From Desulfobacterales bacterium (lineage in GTDB: Bacteria > Desulfobacterota > Desulfobacteria > Desulfobacterales > Desulfobacteraceae), in contig JAKSBB010001258.1 of assembly GCA_022361315.1 (NCBI GenBank), positions 1 to 5,213 of the forward strand: a stretch of 5,213 nt of DNA, written 5' to 3'. Position numbers and translations under genes: made by a program. The notes below the pieces were generated by a model, which saw nothing but the letters and a program-made list of their open reading frames with translations, ran no database searches and had not been told where the DNA came from. Positions within the stretch are counted from its first letter, which is position 1, and every line of letters starts with the position of its first letter. Below are positions 1 to 4,426 of the stretch, piece after piece.

Positions 1-291
1 CTGAAAAGACTGAAAGATAAAGCCCAGGTATTCACTGCGGAAATCCGCCCGTTGCTCGGACGTCAGGCCGTACAGATCCAGGGAGTCAATGAGCACCCGT
101 CCGCGGGTGGGATGGTTCATGGCGCCGACAATGGACAGCAGCGTAGACTTTCCCGAGCCGGACTGGCCGGTTACGGTGACGAACTCTCCGTCATCAATGC
201 AAAGATCCATACGCTCGATGGCGGAGATTCGTGTATCACCGGAAAGATATTCTTTATTCAGGTCGTGTATTTCAATCAAATGGTTTACCAT
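1..291 (-). CDS. ABC transporter ATP-binding protein, MacB/LolD type (partial, C-terminus beyond left edge)
   Basis: This is the cytoplasmic ATPase that would power the adjacent MacB/FtsX-like permease. The visible 97 residues start at ATG 291-289, preceded by a good GGAGG ribosome site 6 nt upstream. They hold the N-terminal beta strands, a Walker A motif (GQSGSGKST, residues 42-50) and the start of the Q-loop (LGFIFQSFQ, residues 89-97, Gln94). The spacing and the phrase GFIFQSF are typical of the LolD/MacB/FtsE group rather than importers that use a binding protein. The signature motif, Walker B and H-loop lie outside the window, so ATPase competence cannot be confirmed. The gene follows the permease stop by 20 nt and is surely co-transcribed. 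By family habit the pair works as mechanical transmission across the membrane or as efflux; the substrate is unknown. Confidence 0.95.
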   Translation of the reverse strand, partial: MVNHLIEIHDLNKEYLSGDTRISAIERMDLCIDDGEFVTVTGQSGSGKSTLLSIVGAMNHPTRGRVLIDSLDLYGLTSEQRADFRSEYLGFIFQSFQ

Positions 292-311
292 GGTTTTCCT
301 CCGGGAAAGTC

Positions 312-1469
312 TTATAGCGCACGCAGGGCATCAGTGGGGTCCATCTTTCCTGCCTTGATTGCCGGGTACAGGCTGGCCAGCAGGCTGAGTGCCGCAGCCA
401 TCAGCAGGCTTATTCCACCGAGACGGAAATTCACACCGGCAAAAACGCCTTCTTCAATTACCAGGGGAATGATGCCCCAGGCCACAAGATTCCCCAGGGC
501 AAACCCGGCAATGCCGCCGAATATCCCCAAGACCAGTGCCTCAAGCAGAATGATCTGCATCACGTGGGACTGGCGGAAGCCGATGGCCCTGAAGATACCG
601 ATTTCCCGGGTCCGTTCGTTCACCGAGCCCATCATGGTTACCATCACCAGCAATGCCCCGACACCGATCACCAGTATGGAAACGCCGAATGAAAATGACT
701 TGAACATCTCAATGGATTGCATTTTCGACATCACGGCCTGTTTCATGGCCGTGACTTTGGCCCCGGGAAACTTCTCGGCAATCTGCAGTGTGAGTTCGGT
801 AATGGGGCATCCCCTGCAGAATGCAGCGATTTCCACCATGGATACTTTACCCGGTTTGCCTAAGACCGTCTGGGCTGTTCCCATATCAGAAATTATGGCA
901 TTGTCTTCCGCACCGCCTGTGGGCATGAGCACACCGGATACCCGGAAGGTGTCCCCCCCCATCTTCATGGTATCATCCGGTTCAACTCCCAGGACTGACG
1001 AGGCAGTAGCCCCCAGCAGCAGTTCTCCGGACGCTGTGGGAAAGGCGCCTTTTTTCTGCCACCAGGTTTTCAGGGCCAGTTCCTCTTCAAACACCACCCC
1101 CATGAGCATCACCTGCTTGCCACGGACATCGGCTGCGCCAAGGACCTTGGGAGCCACCACCCCCAGGTTCTTTGCATTTTCAATGGTTCTGATTTTCGGC
1201 AGATCGGCCTGGTCAAACTCCCGGACCTTGTAGTTCACTCCGCCCACATCAATTCCCCCGTAATTCAGGGACAGGGTCTCTGTTTTGGGTACCATGACGA
1301 TGTTTGCCCCGAACTTGTTGAGGCGCTCTTCAATTTCCATGGTCATGGTTTCGGTGATGGCCATCAGGGTAACGATGGTGGAGATACCGATGATCAGGCC
1401 CAATGCCAGGAAAATCATCTTTGCCTTACGCCGCCGGATATTTCCGAAAGAGATGTTATGGAGTTTCAC
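312..1469 (-). CDS. ABC transporter permease, MacB/FtsX family, with a CxxC motif in the periplasmic domain
   Basis: This 385-residue inner-membrane permease starts at GTG 1469-1467, with GGAGG about 6 nt upstream inside the end of the previous gene (14-nt overlap, so translationally coupled). Layout: cytoplasmic basic N-terminus (RRRKAK, 12-17), TM1 about 18-38, a large periplasmic domain about 39-255 (MacB_PCD type), TM2 about 262-282, the cytoplasmic coupling segment NERTREIGIFRAIGF (284-298), TM3 about 303-331, TM4 about 351-371, and the family's C-terminal signature YPAIKAGKMDPTDALR (368-383). This is the usual four-helix FtsX topology. The unusual feature is Cys218-Arg-Gly-Cys221, followed by Pro, in the periplasmic domain; these are the protein's only cysteines. 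Next to exported Cys-rich proteins they suggest a metal-binding or disulfide-exchange site. A run of eight G on the coding strand (residues 170-173) keeps the frame open. Homologous DUF2318-linked loci often have two permeases; only one is visible here. Confidence 0.94.
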   Translation of the reverse strand: MKLHNISFGNIRRRKAKMIFLALGLIIGISTIVTLMAITETMTMEIEERLNKFGANIVMVPKTETLSLNYGGIDVGGVNYKVREFDQADLPKIRTIENAKNLGVVAPKVLGAADVRGKQVMLMGVVFEEELALKTWWQKKGAFPTASGELLLGATASSVLGVEPDDTMKMGGDTFRVSGVLMPTGGAEDNAIISDMGTAQTVLGKPGKVSMVEIAAFCRGCPITELTLQIAEKFPGAKVTAMKQAVMSKMQSIEMFKSFSFGVSILVIGVGALLVMVTMMGSVNERTREIGIFRAIGFRQSHVMQIILLEALVLGIFGGIAGFALGNLVAWGIIPLVIEEGVFAGVNFRLGGISLLMAAALSLLASLYPAIKAGKMDPTDALRAL

Positions 1470-1899
1470 CTTCAGCCTCCTTTTCCGCCCGGATGGTAAC
1501 CATCCGCTGCCTGTGGCTCATTTGGTTCAACAGGGTGGCCGTGATACCCTGGCGAAAAAACAGACCATTGACGGCATCTATACCGGTATGTCTGCGATCA
1601 AACGTCACCACCAGACGGGTATTGTGGGTATCCAGGGAGGTGCCGGACACCCCGTGAAGCGTTCCGATCTCAGTCACTATATCCCCAGGCCAGACCTGGT
1701 TGTCAGCCATTTTATAGATGGCGTCATCCAGATGGCGGGTCTTCATGTAGGAAACCGCTCCGGGGACGCTGAGGGATGCCATTCCCAGAAGGATGACACC
1801 GGCCACAAGTATGATCAATGTGCCGAAGGAGAGCCCCCGTTTTCTCACCCCAAGCACCTTTTCCCGCTTCTCCCTGTATTTTTCAGGATCCCAGGTCAT
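1456..1899 (-). CDS. Single-pass membrane protein with a periplasmic HMA-like domain lacking CxxC
   Basis: The protein has 147 residues. I chose ATG 1899-1897 because the stop codon of the upstream gene merges into a G-rich ribosome site (TAGGGGGCC) just ahead of it; the longer TTG start at 1926 has no site. Gap to the previous gene is 8 nt. A charged cytoplasmic N-terminus (1-22) is followed by one TM helix (about 23-45) and a periplasmic tail of about 100 residues. Residues 57-124 follow the spacing of a heavy-metal-associated domain: helix, GVSGTSLD turn (83-90), strand RLVVTFD (95-101), helix 105-116, then GITATLL (118-124). Where HMA proteins have CxxC, this one appears to have Asn67-x-x-Trp70, and it contains no cysteine at all. 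I infer a non-metal-binding HMA-like docking or regulatory domain, perhaps an accessory subunit of the permease, whose gene it overlaps. The fold is a by-eye assignment; no named family was recognised. Confidence 0.8.
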   Translation of the reverse strand: MTWDPEKYREKREKVLGVRKRGLSFGTLIILVAGVILLGMASLSVPGAVSYMKTRHLDDAIYKMADNQVWPGDIVTEIGTLHGVSGTSLDTHNTRLVVTFDRRHTGIDAVNGLFFRQGITATLLNQMSHRQRMVTIRAEKEAEGETP

Positions 1900-1907
1900 A
1901 AGGCCCC

Positions 1908-2381
1908 CTATTTCTTGAACTCGCAAAGCCAGGCATTGGCATTGATCTGGGCCATGGGGATCAAGAGTTTATCCCCCGCAACCTCCCGCTTAAGGGGGGC
2001 CGGGTTGCAACCGCCTTTCACCTCGTTGATACGATCCGTGGCAAAGCGCATACCGCAGTTGGTACAGATCATTACCCCGCCCTCCTGGACATATCCCTTA
2101 CCCGAGCGGTAACAGACGTCACAGGCGTCTACAGCCGCCCGGATCACCCCGTCATGGCTTTTCACCACAAAAAATTTCACCGCGATGCCTTTATCCGAAG
2201 TCGCCTTGTAATAGTGTGCTTTACCGTCGGAAATATCTTTCATCGGCAGGGCCAGGACACCGTTCGCAGGTTTTACCTCGGTAAATTTGTCCATGCCGAA
2301 CCATGCCCGGGCCGGACCGGCCGTGACCATGAACACCATAACTATCAGAACACCGATTACCGTTTTTAAACTGGATTTCAT
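1908..2381 (-). CDS. Exported DUF2318 protein (six-cysteine, predicted metal or Fe-S binding)
   Basis: This 157-residue protein starts at ATG 2381-2379 with a weak AAAGGG ribosome site about 9-10 nt upstream. Residues 1-26 form a Sec signal peptide (Lys2/Lys6, hydrophobic core 8-20, cleavage after AGPARA). The mature domain carries the hallmark pattern I recall for DUF2318: Cys87-D-V-Cys90, then KGY (95-97), Cys106-T-N-Cys109-G, Phe113 and GGCNP (Cys125), plus a further Cys153 near the C-terminus. Two CxxC pairs suit a bound metal or Fe-S centre, or dithiol chemistry in the periplasm. In Campylobacter and many Desulfobacterota, DUF2318 proteins are encoded next to MacB-like ABC permeases and FTR1/P19 iron-uptake genes (recalled). 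Here the ABC part is present, with no FTR1 or P19 in view. No DUF2318-type multi-helix membrane region is attached, so this is the soluble short form. Biochemical function is not established. Confidence 0.92.
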   Translation of the reverse strand: MKSSLKTVIGVLIVMVFMVTAGPARAWFGMDKFTEVKPANGVLALPMKDISDGKAHYYKATSDKGIAVKFFVVKSHDGVIRAAVDACDVCYRSGKGYVQEGGVMICTNCGMRFATDRINEVKGGCNPAPLKREVAGDKLLIPMAQINANAWLCEFKK

Positions 2382-2407
2382 TTAAATTTTCCCTTTAGAT
2401 TTTCAGA

Positions 2408-2857
2408 CTAAATATCTTTGGCCGTTCCAGATGCCGGCCCACCACAGCCCCCACGGGAACCACCGCAACAACCGCCTCCGCTCCCGAATCCCCTGCGCTT
2501 GGACTGCATATAGGCAAAGGTTTCTTTTTCCGTCAAAGGTTCCACCCCATCCAGAGTGGCGGGGTATCCGATACCGGAAATGGTTTCTCCGATGGCTTCG
2601 GGGGTGAGAGGGGCAACGAAATCCACTGCCACCAGCCCCCGGAACAGGTTGGCGCCCATGCCGGAGAAGCCGTCAATGGGGCTGAGGGTTTCATTAATCT
2701 TTGAAAAACAGGCACCACAGGTCAAATTTTCCACCTTGAATACGGCCCGTTGGGTAGTGCTTGACTCCGTAGTGGATGCAGTTTCCTGAGCCACACCCAG
2801 GGCGGCGGCCAGGAGAAATATCCCTCCGGCCAGAATTATCATCGTCCATTTTTTCAT
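2408..2857 (-). CDS. Secreted HMA-domain protein with Gly/Cys-rich tail
   Basis: This is the first gene of the operon: 149 residues from ATG 2857-2855, chosen because AGGAGG sits 5 nt upstream and the product then begins with a proper signal peptide (MKKW, hydrophobic 5-23, likely cut after Val-Ala23). A longer in-frame start at 2893 would bury the signal peptide. After a Ser/Thr-rich linker (26-35), residues 38-102 form a heavy-metal-associated (HMA/MerP/Atx1-like) domain with metal ligands in LTCGACFSKI (Cys47, Cys50), a turn GF (63-64) and the closing IGYPATL (96-102). The C-terminal tail is GSGGGCCGGSRGGCGG (125-140), adding Cys130, Cys131 and Cys138. The family binds soft metals such as Cu(I), Hg(II), Zn or Cd through CxxC; which one is unclear here. 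A role as periplasmic metal scavenger or donor to the downstream DUF2318/ABC components is inferred. It is followed after 26 nt by the DUF2318 gene. Confidence 0.92.
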   Translation of the reverse strand: MKKWTMIILAGGIFLLAAALGVAQETASTTESSTTQRAVFKVENLTCGACFSKINETLSPIDGFSGMGANLFRGLVAVDFVAPLTPEAIGETISGIGYPATLDGVEPLTEKETFAYMQSKRRGFGSGGGCCGGSRGGCGGPASGTAKDI

Positions 2858-2902
2858 GACGGCCTCCTTCATCTTGATTTGGCAAATACACAATAAGCGC
2901 GT

Positions 2903-2912
2903 AGCAATTGCT
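2903..2912. repeat. 10-bp palindrome at the predicted transcription start
   Basis: AGCAATTGCT is a perfect 10-bp palindrome that spans the predicted start near 2909, 7 bp downstream of the -12 element. It might be a small operator or a leader-end hairpin. It is short enough to be chance. Confidence 0.2.
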
Positions 2913-2919
2913 TCAATAA

Positions 2920-2936
2920 TTCAATAGCCGTGCCAG
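2920..2936 (-). promoter_or_regulatory. Sigma-54 (-24/-12) promoter of the HMA/DUF2318/ABC operon
   Basis: The minus strand reads CTGGCACGGCTATTGAA. Against the sigma-54 consensus TGGCACG-N4-TTGCW it matches the full -24 block TGGCACG and TTG of the -12 block, with exactly ten bases between the GG and the -12 dinucleotide. The one departure is GA in place of GC at -13/-12. Transcription would start near 2909, giving a 5' leader of about 52 nt before ATG 2857. The promoter needs an activator of the GAFTGA class, and one is encoded immediately upstream. The call rests on motif, spacing and context; the GA dinucleotide leaves some doubt about strength. Confidence 0.82.
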
Positions 2937-2956
2937 TTCATAAGAAAATTGGAAGG

Positions 2957-2972
2957 ATAGATAACCATCTAT
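2957..2972. repeat. Inverted repeat 6-4-6 between enhancer and promoter
   Basis: ATAGAT-AACC-ATCTAT forms perfect 6-bp arms around a 4-bp spacer, 16 bp overall, in the AT-rich stretch between the enhancer pair and the -24 element. It could be an operator for a second regulator or a chance dyad; it does not resemble the enhancer palindrome or the Fur consensus. Confidence 0.3.
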
Positions 2973-3029
2973 AAAAACAACGAATTTAATGAGGTAAAAA
3001 TGAACCAAACTCCGGGCGTGGATGTATCG

Positions 3030-3045
3030 TAAAGACTATTCCACA
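3030..3045. promoter_or_regulatory. Probable enhancer site 2 (imperfect copy of the palindrome)
   Basis: TAAAGACTATTCCACA matches the perfect dyad at 12 of 16 positions; the right half differs by a single base (ATTCCACA versus ATTCTACA). The centre-to-centre distance to site 1 is 21 bp, i.e. two turns of B-DNA, placing both on the same face of the helix. Paired sites on one face are the normal arrangement for cooperative assembly of NtrC-like activators. Its centre is about 128 bp upstream of the predicted start. Confidence 0.55.
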
Positions 3046-3050
3046 GCCAG

Positions 3051-3066
3051 TGTAGAATATTCTACA
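3051..3066. promoter_or_regulatory. Probable enhancer site 1 (perfect palindrome) for the adjacent NtrC-type regulator
   Basis: TGTAGAATATTCTACA is a perfect 16-bp dyad, 11 bp past the regulator's stop codon. Its centre lies about 150 bp upstream of the predicted sigma-54 start, within the usual range for upstream activating sequences. It has no following T-run, so it is not a terminator. Fis-type HTH regulators of this family bind as dimers to dyads of this size. A second, imperfect copy sits two helical turns nearer the promoter. Binding by the neighbouring regulator is inferred from position. Confidence 0.72.
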
Positions 3067-3077
3067 AACTCAAAGAT

Positions 3078-4421
3078 CTACTGAAGCCCGTATTTTTCCA
3101 GGCGATAGAGAAGAACATGCCGGGGAATTTTCAACAGGCGGGCCGCCTCGGAACGATTTTGGCCTGCCTTTTCAAGGGCCTTGATCACATAGGCCTTTTC
3201 CACCTCTTCCAGAGAGATGCCGCCGTCGGGAATCACCGGATCAAGGGGGCCGCTATGGGCCTGCTGTCCCGGAAGGTTCAGATCTCCGGCAGCAATCTCC
3301 CGGCCGGACCTCAGAATGATACACCGCTCCACAATATTCTGCATTTCCCGGATATTCCCGGGCCAATGGTAGGCGCTCAAGGCTTTCAAAGCATCTTTAG
3401 TGAAGCTGACATCAGCAGGGGCATCGTATTTTTTTAAGAAATGGGTAACCAGGGCCGGAATATCCTCCGGCCGCTCCCTGAGAGGCGGAATAAAGAGCGG
3501 AATCACCGACAGCCGGTAATACAGGTCCTCCCTGAAATCCCCTGAGGCAATGCGGTCCTGGAGATCCAGATTGGTGGCGGCGATAATCCGGATATCCACA
3601 CGCCTGGCCTGCTCCGCCCCTACAGGCTGGACCTGCCGTTCCTGAACCGCCCGAAGTAGCTTCACCTGGACATCCACGGCCAGTTCACCGATTTCATCCA
3701 GAAAAAGGGTGCCGCCGGAAGCGGTTGTGAAATGCCCCTTTCTGTCTTTCACCGCCCCGGTAAATGCCCCTTTGACATGGCCGAAGAGTTCCGACTCGAT
3801 AAGGGTAGCTGGAATGGCAGCACAGTTCACCGCGATCATGGGGCCGTCTTTCCTCGGGGAATTATTGTGGATCAGCCGGGCAAGCACCTCCTTACCCGTT
3901 CCGGATTCCCCGGAAATCAGAACCGTGGCCTCGGAGTTGGCAGCCCTGGAAGCGGTTTCCAGAAGCTCCTTCATGGCGGAACTGGCAGAGACGATGCCCC
4001 GGGTGCCGGTGAGGCGATCCACTTCATGGGCCAGCATTCGGCTGCGTGACCGAAGCCCCCTGAGCTCCAGGGCTTTCTCACAGGAAAGTATAAGGGTATC
4101 CCTGTCAAAGGGCTTGGTAATAAAATTAAAGGCCCCCCTGTGCATGGCCTGCACCGCCATTTCAATGGAGCCGAATGCCGTAATGATAATCACCGGGATA
4201 TCAGGCGCATCCGCCTTGATCTTTTCCATGAGGTCCAGGCCGTTAATATCCCCGAGTTTCACATCGGAGACCACCAGGTCCGGGCTGTGATCGTCAAAAA
4301 GTGCCAGCCCTTCTTTTCCGGAAGCTGCAGGTATCACCCGAAACCCGTGTGAACTCAGGTTATACTCAGTCACCCGGCGCAGGCTGTCATCATCATCAAT
4401 CAACAGAACGGTATGTTTCAT
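3078..4421 (-). CDS. Sigma-54-dependent response regulator, NtrC family
   Basis: This complete 447-residue enhancer-binding activator has the standard length and three domains. The receiver domain (about 1-120) has the acidic pocket Asp10/Asp11, phosphoacceptor Asp53 (VVSDVKLG), Thr81 and Lys103 (ITKPFD). The AAA+ domain (about 142-375) has Walker A GESGTGKE (171-178), the sigma-54 contact loop GAFTGA (218-223), Walker B GGTLFLDE (236-243) and arginine-finger region FREDLYYRL (296-304). The C-terminal Fis-type HTH (about 400-447) ends in NRSEAARLLKIPRHVLLYRL (422-441). All catalytic residues look intact, and GAFTGA predicts true sigma-54 dependence. Start ATG 4421-4419 is 5 nt after the kinase stop, with AGGGGAT/GGTGG upstream within the kinase end. 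The likely target is the sigma-54 promoter just downstream, via the tandem palindromes at 3030-3066. It is of the ZraR/AtoC/HydG general type, but no specific orthologue is claimed. Confidence 0.97.
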   Translation of the reverse strand: MKHTVLLIDDDDSLRRVTEYNLSSHGFRVIPAASGKEGLALFDDHSPDLVVSDVKLGDINGLDLMEKIKADAPDIPVIIITAFGSIEMAVQAMHRGAFNFITKPFDRDTLILSCEKALELRGLRSRSRMLAHEVDRLTGTRGIVSASSAMKELLETASRAANSEATVLISGESGTGKEVLARLIHNNSPRKDGPMIAVNCAAIPATLIESELFGHVKGAFTGAVKDRKGHFTTASGGTLFLDEIGELAVDVQVKLLRAVQERQVQPVGAEQARRVDIRIIAATNLDLQDRIASGDFREDLYYRLSVIPLFIPPLRERPEDIPALVTHFLKKYDAPADVSFTKDALKALSAYHWPGNIREMQNIVERCIILRSGREIAAGDLNLPGQQAHSGPLDPVIPDGGISLEEVEKAYVIKALEKAGQNRSEAARLLKIPRHVLLYRLEKYGLQ

Positions 4422-4426
4422 TCCAC

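Larger units (their letters stand above)
2858..3077. other. Regulatory intergenic region between the response regulator and the HMA operon
   Basis: This is the only sizeable non-coding stretch in the window: 220 bp, clearly more AT-rich than its flanks, with no credible gene on either strand. From the regulator's stop codon downstream it contains the perfect palindrome, its imperfect second copy, a further 6-4-6 inverted repeat, the sigma-54-like promoter, a short palindrome near the predicted transcription start, and the ribosome site of the first operon gene. No hairpin followed by a T-run was found after the regulator gene, so read-through from the kinase/regulator transcript into the operon is possible. 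No close IHF consensus was recognised by eye, although the AT-rich middle (about 2941-3000) could bend. Confidence 0.85.

Noticed and set aside
52..1233. Long plus-strand open frame of 393 codons opposite the permease and ATPase
   Set aside because: It lies antisense to two clearly recognisable ABC genes, has no domain resemblance and low-complexity Ser/Pro/Met composition typical of a shadow frame.
1924..1926. TTG at 1926 as the start of the 147-residue membrane protein
   Set aside because: It has no ribosome site and would overlap the DUF2318 gene; ATG at 1899 has a G-rich site at proper distance.
1285..2112. Plus-strand open frame of 275 codons
   Set aside because: It is antisense to three well-supported genes with signal peptides, cysteine motifs and ribosome sites; its own product resembles nothing.
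2891..2893. Start at 2893 for the HMA protein
   Set aside because: It would add 12 residues before a standard signal peptide and would translate through the strong AGGAGG that serves ATG 2857.
2956..2974. Fur box in the AT-rich inverted repeat
   Set aside because: Compared with the 19-bp Fur consensus only about six positions agree, which is no better than an AT-rich background.
3000..3032. Plus-strand mini-ORF of 10 codons (ATG at 3000, GAGG 5 nt upstream)
   Set aside because: It has a passable ribosome site but no promoter was seen on that strand and it overlaps the imperfect enhancer copy; 10 codons are expected by chance.
3051..3066. Palindrome as a transcription terminator for the regulator gene
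   Set aside because: The arms are AT-rich and no T-run follows on the minus strand; position and the nearby second copy fit an enhancer site better.
3709..4290. Plus-strand open frame of 193 codons
   Set aside because: It is antisense to the receiver and AAA+ domains of the regulator, whose reading frame is beyond doubt.
4290..4310. A TGGCAC block on the minus strand inside the regulator gene as an internal sigma-54 promoter
   Set aside because: The -12 dinucleotide at the required spacing is not GC or close, and the site lies deep in coding sequence.
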